A stretch of 64,000 nt of DNA from Selaginella moellendorffii (GCF_000143415.4 NW_003314400.1:264923-328922), one strand, 5' to 3'; counted from the first letter of the stretch, positions 44,037-54,850 are shown. Numbers and translations are program-made. The notes: a model not told the origin generated them from the letters alone.

Positions 44037-45553
44037 TTAAAACGCTAAGGGTTTTACCACATCAAGCATACCATAAGTTTTAAGCGCTTCACAAATTAGA
44101 CTATAGTATCCACCACCAGGATAGAACCTATCAAAATTAAAAACATAAGCATATAGTATACATTACAAACCTCTTACGATGCTCTTCCCTGGTGACTGCC
44201 TCAGTTCCTCTCCTCATTAATTCAAAGAACCATTTAAACTCTTCCAGGTAATCCATAAAACCCCTGATCCCAGAGTGAGGTCCCACATCAGGTGAAAACC
44301 GGGTGATCTGAAGAACAAACATCAAAGTCAACAAAGAAACGAACAAGAGACTTTTGCAACAAAACTCAAACCTGTAAAACTCCTTCTGCAAATGGTGCTC
44401 GTATGGAACACTTCCACAGAAGATGGATTGACCGTTTGCAACACTCTCCCCTTGATTCCCCCTTTGTAAAGGCGCCTGAAATAAAACATCCTATGCACAT
44501 CTGAAGGTATACTCTGCTCATCCATATTAAGCTGTCCAGCAAGTTGGGTAGCCTCTCGACTCTCTTGTATCAGTGCCGAATCTGCCACCTGCTATTCAAC
44601 GAGTGAGAAATTACAAGTGTATGGCTAGAGTGCATGCCTCATAATGCATGTTTGCCCTGTATATTCAAAGTGAAACTCAGAACCAAGGTTACGACGCTAT
44701 GCTAAAACGTGGTCTCCAATGTCAATGATACCGTCCGAAAGCCAATCCAAAAGCGAGGCCATAAAGCCGGAATACCCACTCTCGAATGTCATTGCTAGGA
44801 TCCTGAAAATTGTGGAACTTTTCCACAGCTCATTTGACTCCTCTTCAGTGATTGCACCGCAATGAGGGCCTGCATGCCACACATCACCACCTGTATTAAA
44901 GAATACCTCAACAGTATCTGATTTGCATCGCACCACGTTATTCTCTTAAACTGTGGTAGTTCTTCTACTCCAAATGCAGACACCAAAATGATAAGAATGT
45001 TAGGAACTATGCCTCCTCGACCTTCCTGGAAAGGTTTCAATGCTCTCCACAGGGTCAAATTGTGATTGAATCCAGCTTGGGCTTCGTCAACGAGAAGAAA
45101 CCTCAGCGGTTCGTCAGGGACAAAGAAATTCCGCAAAACCTCCTCTGCACCTTCAAAGTCAATACAAATCTAAGGACATATGCCACGGTCATCATCATAG
45201 ATAGATACGAACAGCTCGTTGAAGGTAGAAGCGTTGGTGGTGGCAAGATTGACATAATAAATTTGTTTCCAAATGCCACTAGCTCTTGCCTGCGACTCCG
45301 TCAGCTGCAACAATGACGTCTTCCCACTCTGAAGAGGAGCGCGAATCAGTACAGACGCTGCTGACTGAACGAGTTCCAGTAGCTTAGTTATGGTAGAGGT
45401 TCTTTGTGCATGCCAGCGGTAGACTCTGTCCTCATTCCGCACCCCGACACTGGCAAAAGTTTGAATAACAGGCTTCTCCACTACAGCAAAACATGAGAGT
45501 AACAGAGCGTCAAGTAACACGTACAAGATCACCACGCACAAGATAGAAGACAT
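44037..45553 (-). CDS. Crinkler-like P-loop NTPase with PD-(D/E)XK nuclease domain, possibly broken
   Basis: The N-terminal half has a P-loop NTPase: Walker A-like APLQSGKTSLL near 45330 and Walker B PLRFLLVDEAQ near 45090. The C-terminal half matches the nuclease of the restriction-endonuclease fold that is paired with this NTPase in Crinkler-type proteins: EFYR, SPDVGPHSGIRGFMDY, FFELMRRG, EEHRKRF and YPGGGYYSLI, ending KPLAF. Exon joins near 44335-44310 and 44170-44120 are needed. Between the Walker motifs the frame meets a TAG (near 45185), unless a 39 bp GT-AG intron is removed. The N-terminal end before the P-loop has a hydrophobic segment (residues 3-22). Related proteins occur widely in fungi, oomycetes and some plants. 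Activity here is unproven. Confidence 0.65.
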
Positions 45554-46005
45554 CCCCCACAAATAACACCAAAAAATGCAACCAGTATCAGGCTATGCCA
45601 GCAACCCACTAATGAGCAACCAGAGATCTGTAAGCCAGCAAGCAGCAACAACTGACTAAAGGCGTGTCAGTCAAATGACAAGAGACGCTACAGGATTAGC
45701 TAAATCATAGGAAAGAGTAGCTTACTCTGACGCTTCATCCTCCTTACTCCTCTTCTTTCCTATGCAGGCATTCCTTGTCCATTCAGTATTGAAGATGAGA
45801 ACCTCCTAATGCCAGTCTTTTCTCCACTTCCTCGTCAATCTCCTGTTCTATGGTCTTGACCTGTGCAGAAACTCCTCCTGGATCTATGGGCTCAAAACCA
45901 CTAAAAGGTTGACGGGTTTATGTAGATGAGAAATGAGCCTTTTGTTCAAGTGTCATCGTTAATCAAAGTTTTATATATTTCAGATTTTTGAAAAAGAAAA
46001 AGAGT
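45554..46005. other. Spacer with a possible extra exon
   Basis: About 450 bp between the NTPase gene and a PPR stop. On the minus strand near 45805-45900 there is a short open piece (IDPGGVSAQVKTIEQEIDEE) that could be an upstream exon of the NTPase gene, but I could not connect it. Nothing else is recognised. Confidence 0.35.
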
Positions 46006-48402
46006 TTAGCCATTCTGGATGATCCTGGATGCAGCACGCAAGCTCTCCAGAGCAACCGCATCAGCCTCATAAGGCATGCAGTCTTTCAGCTCCACCGCAT
46101 CGGCCACTCGCCCAGCTCTTCCCAAAACGTCGATCAAACACACGTAGTGCTCTCTCGCCGGCACCATCCCAAAATCGCACACCATGGAGCTCAAGCACTC
46201 GCAGGCTGCTGCTAGCTGACCGCTCTGGCTGCACGAGTAAAGAATGGTGATGAAAGTTATGTCGTCTGGAACAAATCCTTCTACCTGCATTTGCCGAGAG
46301 AGGAAGATGGCATCCCGGAAGAGCCCCTGCTTCGCGTAAGCCGAGACGATGGCGTTCCAGGACACGGCATCCTTGCAGGGAATCGATGAAAACACCCGGC
46401 TTGCATCGGCCACCCGGCTACACTTCGCGTAGAGGCTGGCCGCCGCGTTTAAGACCGTCGTGTTTTGAGTGTAGGGACCGGCGAGGACGAGAGCATGGAT
46501 CCGCCTGCCTTGCTCGTGTGCTCCCACGGTCGCGCAGGCACGCAGGACGCTTGTGAGAGTGGTGGCGTTCGGCTTTACACCTTCCAAATTCATGAGCTCG
46601 AAGGTCTTGATGGCTTCCCAGTGCTGACCATATGCCGCGATGAAGGCGCTCCAGGAGATCACGCTGGGCCTCGAGATCCTGAGGAAAACTTCCCTGGCCT
46701 CATCCGGGTGTCCTGCTTTGCCATAAGCGGTCATGACGGCATTGGCTGCGACCATTCTCTGCTCTAACCCGGAGGCGAGGATCCGCGAATGCACGTCCCT
46801 GACTTGAGTGGCACTGTCGCAAAAGCCGAGGACGCTGGCGAAGACGTTCTCGTCGGCTTCCATGCCTTCGAGGTCCAAGTGGTGATAGAGCTCGGTAGCT
46901 TCTCGCTTCAAGCCGTGCTGTACGTATGCTGCAATCACGGAAGCCCAGGAAGAGGTCTTCATATCCTGCCGCTGGTCATTGAAAACTTTCACGGCATCCT
47001 CAAGGCCACCGGACTTGCTGTACATGTTGACGAGAGCGTTGTTGACTGCAGAGTCGGATTCCATTCCACCGAGACGAACGTAACCATGGATTGAGGCTCC
47101 GACTGCGAGAGCTTCACGGCCACGGCATCCGTCCAAAAGTCCCGCGAAAGTGACAGACTGAGGTCGCACGCCTTCTAGCATCATCTCTCGACAGAGATAG
47201 ATCCCCCCTGCGAGGTCTTCACACTGAGCATGCCCGGCAACCATGGCAGTCCAAGTGATCACGTTTCGTCTGTAGCGCATGCGGTCAAACACGTCCCGTG
47301 CATCGCCAAGACTGCTGCATTTTCCATACATGCTAATCAGTGAGTTTTCCATTCGAAGAGAGAAATCCAAACCAGAGCCGAGTGCAAGCCTGTGAACGTG
47401 CTTACCAGTTTCAAGAACTTCCAGGCTTGAACAGGTGTCTAGAACCGTGAGAAAGGTGATCTCGTTCGATCTCAGGCCTTCCTGGTGCATTTTACTCCAC
47501 GTCGCGAACGCACACTCGAGCTTTCCATGCCGTGTATACGCGGCAATGACCGTCGTCCAGGTACAAACGTCGGGCCGAAAGCTCCACTCGAAGACTGCTG
47601 TTGCATCGTCGAGACTGCCACAGTCGCTGTACATGCTGATAAGACCATTGCAAACAATCTGGTCAGAGACAAAACTGGTACCAAGAAAATGTTCGTGCAG
47701 CATTCTACCAAACTTTAGATCCCCTGATGCAAAGCAAGCATTTAAGAGGCTGGCAAACGTCACCTCATCGGGTTTCGTCCCTTCTAGACGTGAGTATGCG
47801 TAGAGCTGAATTGCTTGCTTACCACACTCATGCTGTGCGTAGACAGTGATCATCGCGTTCCAAGAGATTAGATCCCGCTCAGGCATTCGATCAAACGCGT
47901 TCCTTGCCTCCTCGACGCTCCCACACTTCCCATACATATAAACCAAGGAGTTACTCAGCAAAACGCTGGCGCCAAGACCACTGGAAAGAATTCGAGCATG
48001 GATTTGCTTACCTTGGAGAGAATCTCCCAACGCAGCGCAAGCGCTCACGGCGTTGAGAAGCGTGATCTCATCGCCCGGCACACCTTCCAGATCCATTGCT
48101 CGAAACACCCACAGCGCCTCTTTCCAGAGATCCCACTGCATGTAAACAGACATTAGAATGGTCCAAGAGAAACGATTCTTCTCACGTATCGCGTCAAAGG
48201 CAGCCAGTGCCCTCTCCACACACCCGGATCTTCCATACGCCTGGACGAGCAAATTCCCGAGGAGAGTTTCCCTGTCATGGCCAGTCGAAGCCATTAATCC
48301 ATGAATGCGAGCGACAGTCGCGGAAGATCCGGCAAATGCTGGCTTTCGAGCACACTGCCAAAGAATCGTTTCGTACCTTGCTGCTGGTGGATCCCCATTC
48401 AT
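46006..48402 (-). CDS. PLS-class PPR protein, intronless
   Basis: 798 aa in one exon. Repeats alternate P, L and S types, for example NRFSWTILMSVYMQWDL, DLISWNAMITVYAQHEC and DAVSWNAIVSAYAKQGL, with interleaved YGKCGSVEEARNAFDRM-type units. The C-terminus stops in an early E-like region (DAVALESLRAASRI), so there is no E+ or DYW domain. Predicted organelle RNA-binding factor. It lies in the spacer of the inverted duplication and is not part of either arm. Confidence 0.92.
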   Translation of the reverse strand: MNGDPPAARYETILWQCARKPAFAGSSATVARIHGLMASTGHDRETLLGNLLVQAYGRSGCVERALAAFDAIREKNRFSWTILMSVYMQWDLWKEALWVFRAMDLEGVPGDEITLLNAVSACAALGDSLQGKQIHARILSSGLGASVLLSNSLVYMYGKCGSVEEARNAFDRMPERDLISWNAMITVYAQHECGKQAIQLYAYSRLEGTKPDEVTFASLLNACFASGDLKFGRMLHEHFLGTSFVSDQIVCNGLISMYSDCGSLDDATAVFEWSFRPDVCTWTTVIAAYTRHGKLECAFATWSKMHQEGLRSNEITFLTVLDTCSSLEVLETGKHVHRLALGSGLDFSLRMENSLISMYGKCSSLGDARDVFDRMRYRRNVITWTAMVAGHAQCEDLAGGIYLCREMMLEGVRPQSVTFAGLLDGCRGREALAVGASIHGYVRLGGMESDSAVNNALVNMYSKSGGLEDAVKVFNDQRQDMKTSSWASVIAAYVQHGLKREATELYHHLDLEGMEADENVFASVLGFCDSATQVRDVHSRILASGLEQRMVAANAVMTAYGKAGHPDEAREVFLRISRPSVISWSAFIAAYGQHWEAIKTFELMNLEGVKPNATTLTSVLRACATVGAHEQGRRIHALVLAGPYTQNTTVLNAAASLYAKCSRVADASRVFSSIPCKDAVSWNAIVSAYAKQGLFRDAIFLSRQMQVEGFVPDDITFITILYSCSQSGQLAAACECLSSMVCDFGMVPAREHYVCLIDVLGRAGRVADAVELKDCMPYEADAVALESLRAASRIIQNG

Positions 48403-48673
48403 CCCAAGAACACGATATTTCGCTCCTGGAAGGGAGATTTCACCGCATCGATCTGTAACCCTCGAATCTATGCCGCAGAAGCCTGCCTGATCGATCCAAT
48501 CTCGCTATAGTCGCGAATGCGGGCAGAAGCCCTAGCCTAATCGCCAGAAAAACCGCTAGAAAATTCCAGCCGCTAGGAAGCGATGAATGCGCCAAGCCCC
48601 TTGCCAAGAACCCTAGAATGGAAGAATGTAGTGTGTGAGTATATTTTAGTGTGAGATGGAGATCATACAAGGA

Positions 48674-49327
48674 TCAATGCTGCTTGGCGCTGTGGCCCTG
48701 TGATTTGCTCCTCGTGTTCTTCGCCCGAGCTTCTGGATTGATCACCACTCCCAGCGAGTAGCTGGGCATGCAAGAAGAGCTCATCACGAGCTTCTCCTCG
48801 GTGAATTTCACCCTGCTCCTGCCACTCCTGAGCCCTGGATCGCGATTCCTGACGCTCGCCCCTTCCACATTCGCTCCATCATCGCGGAAATCTGGCGATG
48901 ATTCCTCTCGCGGCATGGATGTCTCGCCCTGATCGAAGCTAACCCTTCTCTCGCTGCCAAGCATGGAATTGGAGCTCCTCCACTGGTGATCCGGCTGGCA
49001 CGACGCCCCGAAAGACTGCTGCGCGAGAGATCGGAGCGTAGATGTGGCCTCCTCCTCCTCCGGATCGCTGCCGTGCTGCTGCCGCGCGCTCTCGAAATCC
49101 GCGAAGGCGGGATTGACCGTGGCGAAGGAGTATTTCTTGAGGAAGGACATGGACATCGCCGAGGGATTGGCAGCGGTGGAATTGGAGCCCGATTTGCTGC
49201 TGGATTTCCTGGCGCTCCCACCGCTGCCACTGTCGCTCCTCCTCGCCTCGCCCGCCGCCCATTGCTCGGGCGTGCTGCTGTGAGAGATCGAATTCCTGGG
49301 AGGAGGCCGCGACATGCAAGCTCCCAT
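48674..49327 (-). CDS. Putative N-myristoylated protein, uncharacterised
   Basis: 217 aa, single exon, starting at the ATG at 49327. The N-terminus MGACMSRP fits the N-myristoylation consensus (Gly2, Ser6), with Cys4 as a possible palmitoylation site, so membrane attachment is likely. The rest is Ser-rich and without a domain I know. Conserved-looking patches are MSFLKKYSFATVNPAFADF, RRVSFDQGE and VKFTEEKLV. Short basic and Ser-rich segments could be phosphorylation targets. The plus-strand gene at 49730 diverges from it. I am fairly sure that it is a gene but not of its role. Confidence 0.7.
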   Translation of the reverse strand: MGACMSRPPPRNSISHSSTPEQWAAGEARRSDSGSGGSARKSSSKSGSNSTAANPSAMSMSFLKKYSFATVNPAFADFESARQQHGSDPEEEEATSTLRSLAQQSFGASCQPDHQWRSSNSMLGSERRVSFDQGETSMPREESSPDFRDDGANVEGASVRNRDPGLRSGRSRVKFTEEKLVMSSSCMPSYSLGVVINPEARAKNTRSKSQGHSAKQH

Positions 49328-49729
49328 CGAAATCTCGCCCAGATTTCGCGACCGCGGAGCCGGATCGAGCGAGCTAGGTGTGGATCGATCGTCGGTCGAT
49401 CGACCGCGCACCGACGATCCTTTTCTTTCCTACAGTGCTATAATATTCGCTTTTCCCACACGCGCACGCACTCCGCTCTCCTAGCTAACATTCCTCTCGA
49501 GCATGGGATTGGTTTAGCGTTAAAACGAGGATTTCCTTAATTAAGATTTATTTATCCGCAGCCGTTGGATGTATCCAACGGCCCACAAAAACCCCTTAAA
49601 CGTAATCCGGGGAGAGACACAAACCCTTTTGCTGTGACTGACTGATTAGCTAGGGCGAAGCGAGGCGAGCGTTGCGCGCGAGGCGCTCTAGCATTCGATC
49701 GATCGAGCGGGAGCGCATCGCTCTCTGGG

Positions 49730-51055
49730 ATGACACAGGTACGCTGCGCGATCGCGCCTTAGGGTTGTGGAATTGATTCTATCGCCTCGTCTGCCTTGTT
49801 CCAGTCGGATAATCGAGCTGCGTCTGGAACGAAGCGAGCGCGCTCGGAAGGTAAGGCCGGCGCGTTGGCATTCTTCCGAGAAATCTTCTTTTCTCACTGG
49901 AAATTCTCTTGTCTAGGACCTCGCGGCGATGGCGATTGGACGTGCCCCTTGTGTGGCAATGTCAATTTCGCGTTTAGAGCTACTTGCAACATGAGAAAAT
50001 GTGGAGCGAGCAAGCCAGCTGATATCACTCGGGTGGGAGGAGGGCCGATTGGACCGCTACCGTATGACCAATCGCCGGCGCTCTTCATGGCCGGGCCTGG
50101 AGTTCCTCCTCCAATTCAAGTGGGGATCAATGGAGGATACACGCAGGTGCCGATGCCTCCTCCCGTATCAACGATTCCATACGACTATGGTGGTGGAATG
50201 AATCTACAAACGACTTATAACCCGATTCCACTACCCGGTGCTTATAATCCCGCGCTAGGTGAGAACAATCGTTGGTTTTGGTGATTCTTAGCTCTCCTTT
50301 TTTTTACAGTTCATGCGGTACATCATCATGAAGGTGTGCACTTAGGATCTGGCTTTGGAGCTCCGGTCGTGGACGGCTATGGAATGGGCATGACTATGGT
50401 TCCTCCACCTGTAAGTGTTTCGCGTCTTTTGGAGATTCCGGAGGAAGTAAAGCTTTTCGTCTTTAGTTTTCGGTGATGCAGATTCCAGGGCCTCGGCCGG
50501 GTGTACAAATCGAAGAGAATGGCTCACGGAAGCGTAGAGGCGGTACGCAGAAAGCCTGTCCTTCGTACAACCTCTCAATCTTTTTTTTTGTTTGTTGCAG
50601 GGCCGGAAGGCTCGGAGGGCGATTGGATATGTCCGAAGTGTGGCAACTCAAACTTCGCATTCAGGACCTTCTGCAACATGCGCAAATGCGGCACTCCCAA
50701 ACCCGCGGAACCGGTTTGTCATTCATTCGTTTCTTCTGCTGGTTGTCACCACAGCCTAGTGTCTCTTTCGTTTTCTCGTCTGTGTGGCTCAGGTCCCTCG
50801 CATTGCACCTCAAAAGGCTAACTCACGTAAGCTCTCTCTTTCGATATCTCTCGCGTGGATTGGATGGATACCAACACAAAAACTGGTTTGTTTCGTGTTG
50901 CAGAAGGTCCAACCCCGGAAGGAAGTTGGACGTGCGATGCTTGTGGTAATGTAAATTATCCCTTCCGAACGAAATGTAATCGCAGGAACTGTGGCGTTGA
51001 CAAACCCGCTGATGCAAAGCTTACAACGAAAACGTCTCCTCCTCCATCGGACTAA
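49730..51055 (+). CDS. RanBP2-type zinc finger protein (three fingers), At1g67325-like
   Basis: 285 aa in eight exons: 49730-49738, 49805-49850, 49917-50258, 50310-50410, 50482-50542, 50601-50713, 50793-50826 and 50904-51055. It has three RanBP2/NZF fingers: DWTCPLCGNVNF with CNMRKC, DWICPKCGNSNF with CNMRKC, and SWTCDACGNVNY with CNRRNC. A Gly/Pro-rich, Met-rich linker joins the first two. The start DNRAASGTKRARSEG and the overall order match an Arabidopsis protein of this family. RanBP2 fingers of this spacing often bind single-stranded RNA, which is the likely role. Its 3' flank was duplicated to 62471-62830 with the next gene. Confidence 0.9.
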
Positions 51056-51126
51056 GGTATGGCCTTTCCTCCCGCCCTCTTCTCAGTTTTTCTCCATTCT
51101 CTTTCCTCTTTTCCCTTCTTGAGCTC

Positions 51127-51500
51127 TTGACACCGTCACAGCTCTTGCGAGCTGGTATGCCGACCATCAGAGACAGTGCTGACTTGGTTCGTTTACCGCT
51201 TGGGGCTTCCCGTGTTGTGCTGCGAGCAATTCCATTCGATCTGATTGATGGGTTTTTCGTGTCTCTGCCCCTGTTTCAGTACTGTCGTCGAGCTTGTGGA
51301 GGTCCGAAAAAAAAAAAAACCAAAAGATGAAAAAGAAAAACACTGTCAACGTTTTTCCGCCTGGTCCGTCGTTGGTGTCTCTTCTCAAGTCTCAGTTTTC
51401 TGATCAGGCCTCTCGTCTCCGTCGTCGTCATGGTCGCGTATATATACATTATGTACAGACGGCGAATGTACGTTTTTTTCTTGGTATACATATGGTCGAG
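51127..51500 (+). repeat. Segmental duplicate, copy 1 (matches 62471-62830)
   Basis: About 370 bp downstream of the zinc finger gene. Long stretches are identical to 62471-62830, including a poly-A run before CCAAAAGATGAAAAAGAAA. Copy 1 has an extra 25 bp (near 51190) and some other small insertions. Confidence 0.85.
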
Positions 51501-51647
51501 AGGGTGAGGAGAGATTTTTTTTGGGGCCTTTTACAATCGCCTTTTACAATCGCCCTTTTTGGGGCGATTGTAAGATTATAGTTTAAGAGATTGGTATATT
51601 CTTTCAATAGGGTTTAAGCTATTGTTCGCGCATAGTGCTTCTTCGAA

Positions 51648-52319
51648 ATGGTTTCCGCCGTCCGGCTCGCTGGTGCTGTTGCGACGGGAGTTGTGATAGG
51701 TGGAGTGGCGGCTATCTATGGCGGGGCTGTGAAAGCCGCAGTGGATTCCATCAGCACCGGGATCAAGGAAGCAGCTGAGGCGGGGGGCGGAGCTCTAGGG
51801 AAATCCCTGGAGCTGAAAGAGGCCCTGGCAGAAGGAGGAAAGGCGCTGGAGCTGAAAGACGCCCTAGCAGCAGGAGGAAAGTCGCTGGATTTTGGTGGAT
51901 CTCTTGGGACGGGGCTGTGTGCCCATGGCCTCAATAGCGTTGGCCAGGGGATCAGCTCGGGCCTCAATGGCCTTGGCAAGGGGGTCGGCTCTGGCCTTAA
52001 TGGCATTGCCATGGGGATCGGCTCGGGCCTCGGCTCGATTGGCGTGGGGATCGGGATTGCTGGCATCGTCATTGGGCGCGGGATCTGCAAGCTTGCGGCT
52101 TCACAGAAGACCCTCGTCGAGAAGCTCGTCTCTGCAGTGGTCGTGCGCTCGGAGCCGGACAGGTCAGGCTCCGGAAAGCTCTCCAAGACGCAGCTCAGCT
52201 CCTCCGGCAACCCTGGAGAGGCACAGCTCGGCCTCTCCAACCCTGGCGAGGCGCACGCTCAGCTCTCCGACCCTGGCAAGGCGCACGCTCAGCTCTCCGA
52301 CCCTGGCAGCGAGATGTGA
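51648..52319 (+). CDS. Glycine-rich repeat membrane protein, family member B
   Basis: 223 aa, one exon. An N-terminal hydrophobic segment (GAVATGVVIGGVAAIYGG) is followed by three steps of GKSLELKEALAEGG type, then an array of about seven units built on G-x-G-S/N-G-L-x-x-I/L-G (GLGKGVGSGLNGIAMG). A hydrophobic glycine stretch (VGIGIAGIVIGRGIC) follows. The C-terminal tail holds near-identical 11-residue repeats (LSNPGEAHAQ, LSDPGKAHAQ). The many GxxxG steps would allow close helix packing in a membrane. I know no named family; members A and C in this window are its relatives. Confidence 0.65.
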   Translation: MVSAVRLAGAVATGVVIGGVAAIYGGAVKAAVDSISTGIKEAAEAGGGALGKSLELKEALAEGGKALELKDALAAGGKSLDFGGSLGTGLCAHGLNSVGQGISSGLNGLGKGVGSGLNGIAMGIGSGLGSIGVGIGIAGIVIGRGICKLAASQKTLVEKLVSAVVVRSEPDRSGSGKLSKTQLSSSGNPGEAQLGLSNPGEAHAQLSDPGKAHAQLSDPGSEM

Positions 52320-52412
52320 TGGTAAAACTGTGTTCTTCCTCCTTTGTTTCTTTTCTTGACGCTTTTTTCTTGCAAGGTGGATCAAAGAAAGGCGGACTCT
52401 CTCTCGATCGGT

Positions 52413-52434
52413 TCTCTCTCTCTCTCTCTCTCTC
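52413..52434. repeat. CT microsatellite
   Basis: A short run of CT dinucleotides in the 3' flank of the glycine-rich gene. A related CT-rich context is absent from the duplicate at 62.5-63.5 kb. Confidence 0.8.
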
Positions 52435-52639
52435 GCTCAGGTCTTCCTTTTTTGTGGAATTCTCAAGAATTCGTCTTTTTGTGTAGACTGAGCTGCTAGC
52501 AAGTTTTCTCTGTGTCTTTGCTGGAACAGCAGGCACACTTTCGGATCGTCACAGAATCGTCGTTGTTATAGAGTCTAGGATGTAAAAATGTTAAATATAT
52601 ACCAGAATGTAACGAATCTTGTCTATGATATAGCTTCTG

Positions 52640-53195
52640 TTCCTTTTTCCTCTTGGGCTTAACTCGGTCGACCAGAAAGTCCACAAGCAATACAACATTC
52701 ACCATGCGTAAAGTCGATCCAAAGTTCCAGCGTGACTCCAGAGCACGCCACCAGCCTCAAAAAACGGTGGCCAGGGAAGATTAAGATTGATCCGGAGATC
52801 TTGCAACCCGTGGATGGATTTCCAGCGCTTCCACGGACATTTTCTATCACGTATGATTTTCTTGCGACTGTTAGCATCGATTTTCTTATACTTTTGGAAC
52901 TATGGACAGGATCATGGAGTTAACTTTGGAGGAACAGTTGGGAAGGTAACTTAACTTGGATGAGTTCTTGTTTCTCAGACTGAAGCAAGATATGGCTGGA
53001 GTGATTGATGTTTGCTGGATCCAGGGAGGACCATGCCACAGTCCAGCTTGAGCTCCAAAGCGATGGTACACTGAGGAGTGTTATGAACCACATTCAAGAA
53101 CAACTCCTAGAAATGGAGGTAAGCAACAAGCCTTGTGTTTTCGTGCGCTGCATGACGAAACTTTTTCATATCAAGGAAGATCAGCGTCTGTGAGA
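52640..53195 (+). other. Exon-like fragments of an unrecognised gene
   Basis: The plus strand has three open pieces joined by plausible GT-AG introns: TPEHATSLKKRWPGKIKIDP to PRTFSIT (to 52850), IMELTLEEQLG (about 52913-52943) and REDHATVQLELQSDG to LLEME (53025-53118). These read like parts of one conserved protein, but I cannot name it. No start codon or complete gene is seen, and the right arm of the inverted duplication starts 60 bp later. It may be a gene cut by the duplication. Confidence 0.4.
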
Positions 53196-53283
53196 GATCG
53201 ATCAAAATCCCACAAACAAAACGACAAAGCTTCATGCATATAGTCGACTGGAAATGACTCCAGGCCGGGCTTAGAAGTTAAGA

Positions 53284-54850
53284 ATGAATGCAGTAACTCC
53301 GGGAACTCTAACTCTCACGGCAGATTCCAGATGGAGGAGGAAGGAGATGATAGACACATACGAAGCTCTTCTCAAGCAGTATGGAAACTCCAAGTCACTC
53401 AGACGGGTTCACTCACAGATGATCTCTAATGGTCTCGACGGGGATACGTACCTGGGAAATCTCTTGGTGCAAATGTATGGAAGGTGTGGAAGCCTGGACG
53501 ACGCTCGAGCTGCTTACCGAGGGATCCACCAGCGGAACGTGTTCTCCTGGACGATACTCATCTCGCTTCTTGTCCAGAATGGTCGATGCAGTGACGCTGA
53601 TTAGCGTCCTGGAGGCTTGTGCGAGCCTGAGAGCATTGGTAGAAGGAAAGACAATTCACGAGAGGATAGTTGCAAGTGGAGTAGAGACGGATGTGTTTGT
53701 GGGAACTGCAGTGAGCTTCTACGGAAAATGCGAGGCTGTAGAAGACGCAAGACAGGTGTTTGATCGGGTAATGGACAAAGACATTGTTTGCTGGAATGCA
53801 ATGACCGGAGCGTATGCACAGCACCATTGCGAGGAGAAAGCGTTTGCATTGTACCTGGAGATGGTGGAGAATAAATTGCCGCTCATCACGCTCCTGGACT
53901 CTTGTTCGAGCACCTGCAAAATGGAAAGGGGATCGTCACTCCACAGAGAAGCTGCTGCTAGAGGATACCTGTCCCACACGTCCGTCGTCAACGCGCTCAT
54001 CAACATGTATGCCAAGTGTGGAAGCCTCGAAAACGCGACGAGAGTGTTTATCGAGGCAACAAACCGCACTACCAACGCGATCACCTGGAACACCATGATA
54101 GTAGCCAACGCACAGGAGGATCTAAATCTCGAGGCCCTGCAAATATACCACAGAATGAATCAAGAAGGGATAAAAGCAAGCGACGTTACTTACGGTACTG
54201 TTCTTGCTGTCTGTGCCAATCTTGGTGAATTTACCACGGGCCGAGAAGTCCACTCTCGCAGTCTTGCCACTAGATGCTGCTCGGACGTCGTAAAAAACTC
54301 TCTTATGTGTCTGTGTGGAAACTTGGAGGCCGCTCAAACTGCTTTCGAGAGTGTCGCAAGTAAAAACGTCGTTTCCTGGTCTTCAATCGTTGCGGCTTAT
54401 GCACGGAACGGCGAAGAAGACAGAGCTCGCAACCTGTTCTGGACGATGAATCAGGACGGAGTGCTGCGGAATATTGTTACGTTCACTTCTGTTCTTCATG
54501 CCTGCTCTCATGCCGGACTGGCCGACGAAGGATGGAGCTACTTTCTCTCCATGCAGGGAGACCACCATCTAGAGCCAACTCCCGAGCACTACGGATGCAT
54601 GGCCAACTTGCTCGCCAAGTCCGGCTGGGTGAAGCACGCTGCAAGCTTCATGTCCGCCATGCCGGTTCAACCTGATGCTTCAGCCTGGAGGAGCCTACTT
54701 GGTGCTTGTGAGGTCCACACTGACAACGAATATGGTGCTCTAGAAGCAAAGCAGCTGTTGGATGCAGAACCCCGAAATTCTGCGGCCTATCTACTGCTAT
54801 ATGAAACTGAATTAGCACCGGAAAGTATGTTACATACTACTACAAGTTAG
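53284..54850 (+). pseudogene. PPR copy, broken by a ~360 bp deletion
   Basis: Duplicate of the gene at 40053-41987. The first 99 codons are readable, then a deletion of about 120 codons joins LVQNG to DAVTLISVL out of frame. After it a long open frame continues to the end and runs into the tail of the GPN3 copy because the original stop is out of frame. Four smaller deletions, all multiples of three, have removed codons without breaking the frame. Confidence 0.9.
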
